Shown here: in pieces, positions 1 through 11,015 of the stretch | Numbering within the stretch: position 1 is the first letter of the stretch | Layout of the letters: every line of letters begins with the position of its first letter | DNA from: Dugong dugon | Lineage: Eukaryota; Chordata; Mammalia; Sirenia; Dugongidae | Reading direction: 5' to 3' | NCBI GenBank assembly: GCA_030035585.1 | Contig: CM057482.1 | Span: 7,551,001 to 7,615,000 of the forward strand | Length of the DNA stretch: 64,000 bases | Made by a program: the position numbers and the translations under genes | The notes under the pieces: model-generated | What the model was told of the DNA's origin: nothing | Database searches by the model: none | What the model saw: the letters and a program-made list of their open reading frames with translations, nothing else

Positions 1-830
1 TTGCGCTTTATCACAACCTTCTTCTCGAGTCCTAGATTTTTTCTGTTTTTCTTCCCCCTTTCATTTCAACCATTCATTAGTCTTTTAAAAATGCAGCATC
101 TAGCAGTTAGAAATAAATCTAGGATTGTAAGAATTTAATCATGGCAGCAAACTAAACCCCAGAGACAATTTTAGCCTCAAAGTTAAAATATGGTATATCT
201 GACTCTGAGTAAATTGACTTTTCACAGAATACTCTAGTACAATGCATAGTAGTCATGAACTCCAAGAGAAGCTCCTGGGTATTGGTCCACAGCCCACAAC
301 GAGCAGGAAGATCATAGCGTATGTTGAATAACATTACCCATTCTAAAGGTCCTCAGCTATCCTGAATATTTTATTAAAAACCTTTCTGTGGTGGAGACCA
401 ACTGGGACCTCTTTCTCCTAGGAGCGAGCTGTCAACGGTAGTAGAATTGAAAACCAGACAGAGTCAAGCTTAATTAGATCACCCCCACTTTCAACCTCAC
501 ATTTCTGGTGTATTCTTTCCTGACCATGAACCCTGATAAATAATAATACAGTGGGATTCATTTCCCCAAACCTTTCAAAGGAGAAAAGCACAATTATAGA
601 CAGATGGAGGAAGGAAATAAAAATGTAACAACGGATTTCATAATTCTATACGAAGTGTTAGTTGAATGCTGCTAATGATGTAATCAGAATAATGCAATCA
701 GAAAACGCTCAGAGGCGCTCAGGGGTGGGACTTGGCAAAGAGGTCCTTGCAATTCAGATGCACAAATAAGCAGTTTCTGAGTCTCTGCTTTGAGGTCAGC
801 ACTTTGCGGGATAACACAGGCAAAGTGACC
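1..830. other. Unique non-coding sequence
   Basis: I see no recognisable repeat, exon or RNA gene here. Open frames are short and have no family resemblance. It is AT-rich ordinary mammalian intergenic or intronic sequence. Confidence 0.6.
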
Positions 831-1060
831 ATAAACCAGTTGCCACTGCGTCAACTCTGACTCATGGCGACCCCATGTATGTCAGAGTAGAACTGTGCCC
901 GACTCATGGCGACTCCATGTGTGTCAGAGTAGAACTGTGCTCCATAGGGTTTTCAGTGACTGATTTCTTGGAAGTACCTGACCAGGCCTTTCTTCCAAGG
1001 TGCCTGTACATGGACTCAAACCTGAGACTTTTGGTTAACAGCGTCACCCAGGGGCTCCGG
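831..1060 (-). mobile_element. AfroSINE, with internal 42-bp tandem duplication
   Basis: The antisense SINE runs from the tail (aaccagttgcc, then gactcatggcgac) to the tRNA-like head (ttggttaacagc, then acccaggggctcc). The segment 859-900 is repeated at 901-942, so the tail region is present twice. A short possible target duplication, agtgac, lies on both sides. It belongs to the subfamily with 'atggggtcgccatgagtc' and 'cctgggtggtgcaaa' in the sense direction. Confidence 0.85.
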
Positions 1061-1252
1061 AGTGACGTTTGATTCCTGGATTTTATGAGGAAACCTCAGT
1101 GCCAAACATTCTCTCCCTTCTGTCCTGCAAGTCTACTTGTTCTCGTTAAAGCACGTGTCCCAAGTCTGGGTTGAGACAGTATGATCATTAAAAAGATGGT
1201 GGACATGAATCCCTCATCACAAGCAGTCTGCCGCTTAGTTACAGGTACTTCT

Positions 1253-1683
1253 TGTTGTTGCTATTGTTGTTAGATGCCCTTGAGTCAATTTTCCAACTCA
1301 TAGTGAGTCCATGTGACAAAGTACAACTGCCCCCATAGGGTTTTCTAAGGAGTCCTGGAGGCGCAGTGGTTACGTGATTGGCTGCTAACCAAAAGTTCTG
1401 CGGTTGGAACCCACCAGCCGCTCTGGGGGAGAGATGTGACAGCCTGCTTCTGTGAAGATTACAGCCTTGGTAATCCTATGGGGCAGTTCTACTCTGTCCT
1501 TTAGGGTTGCTATCAGTTTGAATTGACTCAATGGCAACAAGTTTTTTATAGGGTTTTCTAGGTTGTAATCTTTATGGGAGCAGATGGCCAGGTCTTTTCC
1601 CCGGCAGAGCAGCTGGGTGGGTTCTACCTACAAACCTTTTGGTTAGCAGCTGAGCGCTTAACTGTTGCACTGCCAGATCTCCT
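1253..1683 (-). mobile_element. AfroSINE split by a later AfroSINE
   Basis: Antisense SINE whose tail half lies at 1253-1347 and whose head half (ttggttagcagctgagcgcttaac) lies at 1561-1683. A second SINE in the opposite orientation sits between the halves, and the interrupted sequence resumes in register. Confidence 0.85.
1348..1547 (+). mobile_element. AfroSINE nested inside another AfroSINE
   Basis: Complete sense SINE from the head 'aggagtcctggaggcgcagtg' to the tail 'ggcaacaagttttttat'. It is flanked by a perfect 13-bp target duplication, atagggttttcta, at 1335-1347 and 1548-1560. This proves it arrived after the antisense copy it interrupts. Confidence 0.92.
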
Positions 1684-2749
1684 TAGTTATGAATAGTAAG
1701 GGAGTGAAATCAAGGATGCTGACCGTAGAGTTGGGAAATCGTCATTTTTTGCCCTTTTACGGAACGTTATTCATTTATGGCTTTAAATTTTTCTAAGCCC
1801 TTAAGGATGATAACGTCGCTCCTCTCTAATTTGGCAAAGTGCAAGAGTTCACGTAGCATTTAGTTTCTCTCACATTTCAAGATGACTTTCTATTAATAGC
1901 ATTATTTGTACTGTAGCCTCATTTGGGGGACACCTTTTGGGTTAGTCTACCCTTTGCAACAATTTTCACAGTTGCATTTCACAAATAATTTAATAATTCT
2001 TCTTTAAAAAAAAATGTGTGCATATCCAATTCCCCCTTAGCTTCACAATACACAACACATCTGTTATTTCAATGATAACAGATGTTATACTGGAATTGTA
2101 ATAACTTGTGAGCTAACTGTATTCAAAACTTTATAGCTACACACATTCCAATAACTTAATCCTCTACCATTGTCTCTTCAAATTGATTTAGCCCCGCAGA
2201 AGTTGGAGAAAATCAAATATTCATTGTATTTGCTTCGTACATATATACAAAAAAAAAAATCACATCATGATTTATCTCTTCTGGTATTAATCCTGTCTTC
2301 TTTGGAAAGATGGGGTAAAATCAAAATAGCATCAACAATCCCTCCTCTCTTTACTCATAAAGATAAATTTCATAGGCAATTCAGGATTATTATGCATGCA
2401 TCTGTGTGCAAGCATTTTTTTCATGGATTTGTAGGAGCCCCATAAATCCAATCTGCATTACCATCCATTTACCATTTGAATAAATGACCTTTCCTGTCAT
2501 CTCAGGGGCGTAAGCGTACCCCCATTTGGCCATTTTATCTTTTATTAGGAAAGCACGACTCTTCTCCCTGAGCAAACCTGCTTTGTTCTTTCAAACTTCT
2601 TTGTCTTTCCTTCCATATCCATGGATTCCAAGCCCTGCGCCGAAATGTCTGAGTTACATTCAAACATCCAGTAGTAGACAGGTATGCTACAGGCTGGGGA
2701 GGGCATATTAAAGTCAGGAGACTGTTTGCATCTTCTAGCACTTTTTACA
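1684..2749. other. Unique AT-rich sequence
   Basis: No repeat family, exon or RNA gene is recognised. Short A-runs near 2007 and 2250 are the only simple sequence. Confidence 0.5.
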
Positions 2750-2951
2750 CTGGTACAGGGTGGTACACGTGGTTAACGCACTCAGCTGCTAACTGAAAAG
2801 TTGGGGGTTCGCGTCCATTCACAGGTGCCTTGGAAGTTAGGCCTGGTGATCTACTTCTGAAAAACCACCCATTGAAAACCCTATGGAGCACAGTTCTACT
2901 CTGACACACATGGGGTTTCCATGAGTCAGAGCCAACTCAATAGCAACTGGT
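2750..2951 (+). mobile_element. AfroSINE
   Basis: Sense SINE with head 'ggtggtacacgtggttaacgc', B-box-like 'ggggttcgcgtcc', a middle part 'gatctacttctgaaaaacc' and tail 'gagtcagagccaactcaatagcaactgg'. A short direct repeat ttttaca lies near both ends. Confidence 0.85.
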
Positions 2952-3690
2952 TTTACAGAGCAGAAAACATACGCAAAAGCAGAGTGAGATATACCAGAGA
3001 GCTCTGTGTTTCTGTGTGCTGAAGGGTTCAGGGAAGGGACAAGCAGGGAGGGCTGGAGGGCCAGGAAAGCATCATAGAGAAGGAAGGCCTTAAGCTGGGT
3101 CTTGCAGAACACACGGAATTTTGGCAGGGAGAGGGTGCCCCAACAGAGCCAAGGCTCGGAGGGGGCTTGAGAAGACTGTGTGTGAGGGAGATCGGTGCAG
3201 GTTGAGCAGGCCTCTCATTTGGCTGATCTGACCCAAGTAGAGGACCATGACCTATTTGATTTCCAACTTTTTCCTTTCACTGACCTCGAAGAAATTGTAA
3301 AGGAAACATTGGTCTTTTCACATGTAAATTTCACCGCACACACAGCCAAAGGTCAGCAGCTGGGCAGGACTGGGTGGGGAGAAACTCCTGAGGGGAGGGG
3401 CTTTAGTGTCAAGGATGCACTGGGCTCTGACTTTGTTCTGGCTCATGGGCCCTGTTGACTTCAGATAATTATTCCCATTGGGCTTGGCTCATTCCCAGAC
3501 CAACTTGCCATCTCTCCCAAGCATCTTCTAGCGCTCTTCCCAAAACCCCAGTGCAGTGGGGGCTCAAAGAATTCAAATGACACCTAGCCTTCAACAAATG
3601 CCACCAGATATATTTAGTTATGATAGGGAAGAAAGCTGCTTAAGGTGGAAGCATAAAATGAACTTCAAAGTCAAATATTAACGGCTTTGT
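2952..3690. other. Unique sequence
   Basis: No repeat or gene feature is recognised. The open frame at 3195-3458 has no family resemblance. Confidence 0.5.
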
Positions 3691-3809
3691 TCTCACCTTC
3701 TGTCTGGGGAGGCAATATTGCATAGCAGGCTTTGGAGCCAGGCCGCCTAGGTTCAAATCTCTAGCTGGGCAAGTCACAAATTTTTTTATGCCTCAGTTTC
3801 CTTCTTATC
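3691..3809 (+). mobile_element. MIR SINE, 5' half
   Basis: It shows the ancient mammalian MIR head and core: 'gctttggagccaggccgcctaggttcaaatc', then 'gggcaagtcac' and 'cctcagtttccttctta'. The 3' half resumes at 4472 after a solo LTR. Confidence 0.8.
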
Positions 3810-3858
3810 TTAGTTTGGGTTTTTTAAAGGAGCAAAACCATATATATATGTATGTATG

Positions 3859-3910
<52 letters not shown>

Positions 3911-4471
3911 GCATTATATACAGCATCATATATATAGCAATATATATGTATCTATATACACATATATAGTGTCCTATATACAGTATTATATATATATAGC
4001 AATACACACACACACACATATATAACATTATATTAGAGACAGAGAGATTTACTTCAAAGAAATAGCTCACCCAATTGTGGGGGCTTGCAAGTCCCGAATC
4101 TGTAGGTCAGGCAGCAGACTGGAGACCTCTGCTGGTTTATGGGATAGTGAGGGGCTTGCAAATCCAAAATCTGAAGGTCAAGCAGCAGGCCAGAGACTTT
4201 TGCAGCCTTATGTCCTAAGACCCATTGGTCAGGTGTCCAGAAGTGAGCAAGGTCGAGAGAGCAAGCGCTCTGCCAGAACATCCATTTATATACTGGAGGC
4301 AGACCACACTCCCAAGGAAACTCCCCTTTCAAGTGATTGGCTGATCACATTAGATCACATCATGGAAGGTGAGTACATTACATTACATTATAGAACAGCA
4401 ACCTGCCCAGTGTCTGCCAAACCACTGAGAAGTATAGCCTAGCCAACTTGACACATAAAATTAACCATCAC
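3810..4471 (-). mobile_element. Solo LTR, ERVL/MLT2-like, inserted in a MIR
   Basis: Read on the minus strand it begins 'tgtgatggttaattttatgt', the typical start of several ERVL-class LTRs. It contains a TATA-like 'agtatataaatgg', an 'aaataaatctctctg'-like region (here with gaagtaaat), an expanded TA/TATG tract, and ends near 'ggttttgctcctttaaaaaac'. No internal retroviral sequence flanks it, so it is a solo LTR left by recombination. Family assignment is from memory. Confidence 0.65.
3840..4022. repeat. (TA)n/(TATG)n microsatellite
   Basis: A long run of ta and tatg dinucleotide-based units ending in a short (ca)n run. It lies within the 3' part of the antisense LTR and probably grew from that LTR's own TA-rich tail. 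Likely length-variable. Confidence 0.9.
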
Positions 4472-4605
4472 ACTTACTCTATAAAATGGGTATGATAATA
4501 GTATATACCTCATCAGGTCGTTGTAAGGATTGCAGGAGATAAAACACGTAGAGTTCTTAGAACATTACAGAACATACAGTATTTGTTATTATTATTAGGG
4601 TCATG
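4472..4605 (+). mobile_element. MIR SINE, 3' half
   Basis: Continues the MIR from 3691: 'ctataaaatgggtatgataatag', 'gtcgttgtaaggattg', 'ttattattatta'. Confidence 0.8.
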
Positions 4606-5631
4606 TACCTTCATTAATACTAGTAGTAAAGAGTTAGAACCCTTGCAGCCCATTGATGGAAGAAGCTGTATCTAGCTTAACAATCTCCTCCCACCTTCAA
4701 CCTGAGGTTGCTTCTCGCCATCACCCTGATATTCCTACTTGGATCTCCTTTGATCTGAGTGATGTGTTAGCTGTCAAATTCTGCTTTTCAGATTTATTCC
4801 CTTTCACCATCTTTTGCCTATTGTTCATTTCTCCAGAAAATAATAACCCTTTTCTGTAAAAGCAGCGCTGGGCCCAGTGGGCGCACAATGACTGCTTAGT
4901 GCATTGTAGTTTGACCTTTGAGTGCACCGCTCTCAGTCTATACCAGGTCATTGCAAATGGCAAGCTGTAGCATTTTCCTCACTTGTTACAAACTACTCTC
5001 ACTTGTTACAAAATCTTTGGGAGTCTAATAGATTTCATGTAATTGTTAAGAATAATATAATCTGTATGCATTACTTGAGAAACAAAATATTAGGTCTTTA
5101 ATTAAAAAGCAGAAAACAAAGAAAAACAATGGTGAGATACATATTTGCAATGAAATTATCCTGGGGACAAAGGACTCCAAGGCCATTAAGGGTAATTCTA
5201 AATTAGGTGATGTTCAAAAGTCTGACTTGCTTGATGGTTCACGTAAAGAGTATTTGTGGAACACGTCCTCTCTTTGGACACACTGATCCATGATATTTTG
5301 TGTACTCTTCGTGACTCTGTCAAGAATGACTCATCATTATAGGGAAGAAATCATGAAGCTAAGTAAGAATGCCCAGAGAGCACCAATGTGGGGTTGGGTA
5401 ATGGGGCCGGGATTGGTCAGGGGGAGGTTCAGTCCATAAAATAAAAGTAAAGATAACATAATGGAACCACATGGTGGCTTGGTGTGATCTGTTTAGATGG
5501 AAGAGGGTAAAGGCCTGCCATAGAGGAGACTGGAAACACCACCCAGGCTTGATTGTGAACACCAGCATTGCTCCTTTGAGGCTTTGGGACTGGAGAGGTT
5601 AGCAATGGGGAGCCAAAGTAGCTTTAAGTGT
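4606..5631. other. Unique sequence
   Basis: No repeat family or exon is recognised. Confidence 0.5.
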
Positions 5632-5977
5632 TTCTGTTGTCTGGTGGTTCAGTGGTAGGATTCTCGCCTTCCATGTGGGAGATCAAGGTTCAATTCCCAG
5701 CCAATGCAACTCATGTGCACCCACTATCCGTCTGTCAGTGGAGGTCTGTGTGTTGCTATGATGCTGAGCAGGTTTCAGCGAAGGTTCCAGACTATAACAA
5801 ACTAGGAAGAAAGGCTCGGTCTTCTACTTCCAAAAATCAGCTAATGAAAACCCTATGGATCACAACAGTCTAATCCCCAACTGATTATGGGGATGACAAG
5901 CTTTTTTTTTCCATTGTGCACATGGTCACCATGAATCAGAGGCCAACTGAATAGCAGTGAACAACAATAACAACATT
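5632..5977 (+). mobile_element. tRNA-Gly-headed SINE (AfroSINE-related)
   Basis: The 5' end is a tRNA-Gly derivative: 'ggtggttcagtggtagg' (A box), an anticodon loop with TCC in the glycine position, and 'ggttcaattcccagcca' (B box and T arm). It continues through 'gtgttgctatgatgctgagcagg', 'gactataacaaactaggaagaaag' and 'aatgaaaaccctatggatcacaac'. The end is 'gtcaccatgaatcagaggcc' and a caacaataacaacatt tail. The body is about 340 bp, too long for a tRNA gene. Confidence 0.85.
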
Positions 5978-7019
5978 GTCTTTATAATCCTCAGAGGACT
6001 CGAACTTACCATTTGGGTACCAGTTCTCCTGAATTAAGCAGGAAGACATGGATTCTTTGGGCCACTTTAACCCTTAGAAGAGACAATAAATAAGCCTGCA
6101 CCATACCACAGGTCTCTGAGGAAGTGTGGGGCACAGCTAGATGTTCACTTGAAGTTCCAAGGTAAGTTTTTAGAAAATCTTCACCTGGGAGAAGAATCCT
6201 TTCTGTTTTTTTTTTTTTTTGGTCCACACTTAACTTGATAAACTTCTCCTTTGACAAAACCCAGTTTTGATGTCCCCTACTTTACTAACTCTTCACTCAG
6301 ATTGTGAGCCTTACCCCTTCATGGATCCATCATCACCTTGAACTATTTTTGTTAATCTGAGACAGAAGCCAGGGGTATTTGCACGTTTGCTGATAATCAT
6401 CAGAGGACTCCACAGCCCTGCACCTCCTTCACCTTGAGACAGACAGCCTCCCATTCTCTGTCTACTTAGAATACCAGGTCTGATTTACTGCAGAGTGAAG
6501 GGTCTTGGGGTACCCAATCTCCACAGGCAGGGGTTCACACTATACGGCGTAGTTGCAGAGCCAGCTTTCTCCAATATACTGAGGTTTTTTGTTCTGTTTT
6601 GGGTTTTTTTTTTTTTTTGGTTTTTTGTTTGTTTTTTGCATCTCTCTCAGGTCAGCTAAGTTCTGTTTTAAAGAAACAAGCTTCCACCTGGCTCTGCTCA
6701 GACTCAGCCCTAGTGTAGATCTCTACCACCTCGAATTGAGTGTTCTCTCCTTCCACAGTCCTTGTCCAGCATCTGTCCCCCCGGATGGCTTCCCAGGCCC
6801 AAATCATGCCTCTTGAGCTTCTGTCCCTGCTCTTGTTCTGCCTCCTGGCTCCTCCACACACATGCCGTTTGCCTGGTTTGCACTCCAGGCCCAGAGCCCT
6901 ATCTGACCCAAGATTTTGCTCTCCTGTCTCCTGCCATCAATCTCTGTCTTGGCACCACATCAGTATCCTCAAAACCCACGTGCATGGATTTCTCCTCCTG
7001 TCTAGCAAAGAGGCATATA
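5978..7019. other. Unique sequence with T-rich tracts
   Basis: T-rich simple sequence at about 6208-6221 and 6585-6640. The rest shows no repeat family or exon that I recognise. Confidence 0.5.
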
Positions 7020-7960
7020 ATGACAGCACACATACTGTTTTGCGAAGGACCCAGTACATGCCAGGCACTTTTCCTAAAATGAAAAGGGTGATCATTACCT
7101 TCAAGGGACTACAATCTAGTGGGAGAGATAGAAGCGTGTAGATAGAGAAAATTATAACTCAGAGGTGAAAAAGCTAAGATAGAGGTAAATAGAGCGATGC
7201 TTGCCCAGGGAAGGGCAGCCAAGCCAGCCTTGAGGAAATGAGGGAAGACTTCCATGAGAAGAAGTGCCTGGAGTGAGACCTTGGACAATAAGGAGTAGCT
7301 GGGCAGGGGATGGGGGAGAAGAAGAGGAAGCGAGTGTTCCAGGCAAATGAATTAGCACTGCAAGGGGCCAGGAGGGAAGAGTGTGCCACGTCCTGCGACC
7401 TGAGGGCAATGCAGTCAGAATGGAGCAAAGACCACCTGTGGGAGAGGCCTAAACTGAGACTGAAGACATGAAAGATCTCGTAAACCAGGTCAGGGATTTG
7501 GGACTTTATGGGGGACATTAGGAAAGCATTAAATTTTTAAACAGAGGGTTGATGTGATGGATTTATTTTAGAAAGATCTTTCTGGCTGTACATAGCATGG
7601 ACCGAAGTTGGAGGGGAGCAGTGTTTGAGGCAGACTAGTTAGCTGTTTGCAGAGGGGCTGATTGCCTTAGCTATGGTAGAAACAACAGAGATGGAGAGAA
7701 GTGGATAGATTTGGGGAATATTAGGGACTTGATGCAGGAAGAGCAAAGGACCACTCTGCGGTTTCCGATCTGGGCAACATGGAAGACCATGGTTCTGTTA
7801 GATAAGACAAGGATGCCAAGCTGAGGAACAAGTTCTGAAGAAGAGTTTCAGGAGCCCGGGAGACATACAAATGGCAGGATCCATCTAGCAGACATGGACC
7901 TAGCAGTGAAGACTCTACTTCATTGAGCTCAAACTTCTCTACCTCTGGTATAATGAATTC
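7020..7960 (-). mobile_element. L2 LINE 3' region, antisense
   Basis: It shows recurring ancient L2 landmarks in reverse: 'gtacatgccaggcacttttc', 'gggactacaatctagtgggagagatag', 'gttccaggcaaatgaattagcactgc', 'ggttgatgtgatgga', 'gatctttctggctg'. It is heavily diverged with no coding capacity. Confidence 0.75.
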
Positions 7961-8503
7961 CACAAGTTAGCCACTCTCTGCATGTGAAACACCCTCTTTT
8001 TCTTTCCCCCTACAAGTCATACAATCTCACATGAAACAACCCAACACAGGAAGAAAGATTTCCTCTCTTGCTCTTTTCCCTATTTTATCAGGAAGAAAAA
8101 TCTTTTTCAGAGGCTTCCTGCTCAACTCCCCATCAAAGACCACCCTTACATCTCATTGGCCAGAACTCAGGAACATGGCCAGCCCTTTATGTTTATTCTG
8201 CAGCTCTGAACTGCAGCTACAAGTTGCCTAACAACTGCCAGGTGTGCTGCTGGCTGGCCTCAGCCTGGTGGGCTGCTACACTTGGGAAAAGAGGATGGGA
8301 TTGCAAGGATTGGCTTTGACCAATCATGTTCCAAATCCTGAGGCTGGGGGAGGGATCTACCTTCCTGAGTTTATTGCTCTACAACAATAGCTGGACAAAA
8401 TCCATGTTCAGGATGAGTTAGGTAATGTTATGTATGGTGGCTTAAAACAACCAAGTTTACTTCTTCCTCTAACTGCATGTCCAATGCAGGATGACAAGGG
8501 ACG
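7961..8503. other. Unclassified sequence, possibly an old repeat
   Basis: The stretch around 8150-8200 (cattggccagaactcaggaacatggcc) resembles ancient interspersed repeats, but I cannot name a family. No gene feature. Confidence 0.35.
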
Positions 8504-8680
8504 CAGGAACAGATAATAAGCAAGGTATGCACGGGCTTAATTGTACTTACTTACTAATCTGTAGTGAAAAATTTCACCTGGTCTTCACCACTGAAAACCA
8601 GGTGAAGTTGTTCACTACAGATTCATAAGCAAGCAAAATTAAGCCCGTGCATACTGTGCTTACTGGTTAAGGTGCCCCAG
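8504..8680. mobile_element. Palindromic hAT-type MITE
   Basis: A long hairpin fills most of the element: arm 8515-8587 pairs with arm 8592-8664 in one register, with only a few bases of loop. The ends (caggaacagata and, reversed, ctggggcacctt) resemble the termini of the hAT element at 34358-34746. The inner arms share 'aatctgtagtga', 'aatttcac' and 'cgggctta' with it. A rough target duplication (caaggg) flanks it. Non-autonomous, no coding sequence. Confidence 0.7.
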
Positions 8681-9199
8681 CAAGGGGGTCTCTGCTCATC
8701 ATTATTCCCGCTAGGGGTGAGGCTGGTGGAAGCCCTATCTAGACCTGTGCTTCCTTGACTACCATGGCAAAGGAGGGGACTCCTGAAGGTCTTGCATTGG
8801 CACTTAAATATTACAAGATCTTTCATGTCTTCAGTCTTCAACCAGAAGTAGTCACCTGGCCCCGCTCAACCACAGGAATTTCAGTCCCCCATGTGCATGG
8901 AATAAGAGGAAGGTCAAATATTGGTAAGCAGCACTAGTGACTCCCAAATCTTCAACCCCTGGCAATCCCAGGGATTACCTGGATGGAGAAACAATCTGTC
9001 TTGATCATGAACTGCAATCTCCCTGTCCATAGCACCTTATACCCTTGCAGAACAAATGTTTCTCATCTTTCTCTTGAGAAAGACTTTCATCTATTTAAAG
9101 ATAATTATCATGCCCTGCCAGGTCCTTGTTTTTTACCAATTGACTCAAAATTTCAATTAGTGGTTCAAATTTTCAAGTATCTGAAAATATTACCACTAG
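8681..9199. other. Unique sequence
   Basis: No repeat or gene feature is recognised. Confidence 0.5.
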
Positions 9200-9388
9200 T
9201 AACCAGTTGCCATCGAGTCGATTCCAACTCATGGCAACCCCAGGTGTGTCAGAGTAGAACTGTGCTCCGTAGGGGTTTCAATGGCTAATGTTTTGGAGGT
9301 AGATTGATTCTGAGGCACCTCTGGGTGATCTCAAACCTCCACCCTTTCGGTTAGCAGCCGAGCATGTTAACCATTTGTACTACCCAGG
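9200..9388 (-). mobile_element. AfroSINE
   Basis: Antisense copy: tail 'aaccagttgccatcgagtcg', then 'gtgtgtcagagtagaactgtg', ending in the head 'ggttagcagccgagcatgttaac' and 'tacccagg'. Full length with moderate divergence. Confidence 0.9.
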
Positions 9389-10440
9389 TATATGGTGCCA
9401 CTGAATTGTAAATTTGGAAAAGTACAAGAATTTGGATTAGCTTCAGAGAAATAGAGAATCAAGCTGAAATGTTGAATCGGACTAAAAGACAATGGATGGG
9501 AGACAAGTTCCTTTATGAAGCTGAGGACAGAGAAGCAAATAATATGTCTTTTCTACCTTTGACTCAAATTAGCTGTGAAATTCTCATTCCTTGGTTGCCA
9601 CTTCACTCCATGCCTGATGCACTAAAGAGATTTCTGCAGTTACCTCATTGACTGCTGAGGGTAGCATCAATGACACCATACAAAGTAGACTTGATATCCC
9701 TCTAGTTCTGCTAATTGGCTTATCTTATGTTCAGGCAAGTGTTCTTTGAGACTGAATTACTGAGTCTTGATTCAGTCAGAGACTCTTAGAATCTATGACT
9801 AACGAATCTTTCTGTTTCAGAAGTGTTTCTTAATCCAGCCACTTAACTAAAAAGCCAGAGGAGGTGGCAAATACACCTACCCTTCTGTCTTGGATGTGCT
9901 TGCGAATTGTGGGTTAATTGCATAACGAGGTAGCCAGTTAACACCTGCCTGTGGATTTACATACTCACAGCTATACATCATCTGATACAGACTTTGTTGA
10001 AACCCAGAATGTTTTACCAGAGCTGGAAGGTCAGTCCCATTTGTCAAAGCAGGGACAGTCTCTTTGTCTTAGACAGCCTTATCTGGGTTGTGGAGTCGCT
10101 CAAGGACATCATCTGCCTTCCGATCAGCAGAACCTTGAGAAAGTTGAGTGTGGGAACAGCGGGTCTTCTTATTCATTTATTTCTAGCATCTACTTTTATC
10201 CTTATTAGTAAGGCCAGAGTCTGCAGGCTGGTAAAACGAAGACACCCATCTTTTGCAAGAACCTAAGAGAACAGTTCTGTGGCACATTTGCTAACTGTGC
10301 CAAAATAAACATCAGTGTGTTTTGATCGTGCCCATTTTATGAAAGAGTAGGGACAGGCATCCTTGTGAGGTTGGAGGACGGGGTGTACTGTCATGGATGA
10401 AGGGGAATGCTGGCCCACCAGTGAATGACAAATGGCAAAT
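9389..10440. other. Unique sequence
   Basis: No repeat or gene feature is recognised. Confidence 0.5.
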
Positions 10441-10594
10441 TCACTTATTTGGTAAATATTTATGGAGAACTTACTGTCTGCTGAGCACTGACAGGCACAG
10501 AGAGCAACAATGGTGAGCACAGCAAGCCTATTCCCTGCTTTCTTGGAGCCTTCATTGGGGGCGGGGGTGCCAGACATTCATCAAATAGTCACAT
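10441..10594 (-). mobile_element. L2-like fragment, antisense
   Basis: 'aatatttatggagaacttactgtctgctgagcactgacagg' followed by 'ccctgctttcttggagcc' matches the antisense 3' end of L2 elements. Short and old. Confidence 0.55.
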
Positions 10595-11015
10595 CAATAG
10601 CCATTCTTCAAGGGCTGACTAAGTACTTTACATATATTCATTAACTTAATCTTTACAACAACTCTATGAGGTTATCTCTATCCTCATGCCCGTTTTAAGG
10701 AACCCTGGTGGTGCAACAGTTAAGTGCTAGGCTGCTAACCGAAAGGTCAGCAGTTTGAACCCACCAGCGACTCCAGGGAGAAAAGGCCTGGAGATCTGGT
10801 CCCATAAAGATTACAGCCCAGAAAACCCTTAGGGGCGGTTCTACTCTATCACGTGGGGTCACAGTGAGTTGGAATCATCAAAGGGACTGCAACAACATCC
10901 CCATTTTACAGATGAGGAAACCTGCATTACAAAGAGATGAAATTTGCCCGAGTCACACAGCAGCCAGTAAGCAGCAGAGCCTGGATTAGAACTCAGGCAG
11001 CTGACTCAGAATCCT
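10595..11015 (-). mobile_element. MIR SINE split by an AfroSINE
   Basis: Antisense MIR: 'tttacatatattcattaacttaat', 'ctctatgaggttat' before the insertion, and 'ccccattttacagatgagg', 'cagagcctggattagaactcagg' after it. The inserted SINE is at about 10697-10896. Confidence 0.85.
10697..10896 (+). mobile_element. AfroSINE inserted in MIR
   Basis: Sense copy from 'aaccctggtggtgcaacagtt' to 'gagttggaatcatcaaagggactgc'. The MIR sequence catgcccgttttaagg before it and catccccattttacag after it form a diverged target duplication. Both correspond to the same MIR position. Confidence 0.9.

Noticed and set aside
5640-5710. tRNA-Gly gene
   Set aside because: The A and B boxes and a glycine anticodon position are visible, but the arms have mismatches and the sequence runs straight into a SINE body shared with 23354-23694.
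8515-8664. microRNA precursor
   Set aside because: The hairpin is far longer than a typical precursor and has MITE termini and a related copy at 34.4 kb. It could still be processed if transcribed, so it is kept only as a finding.
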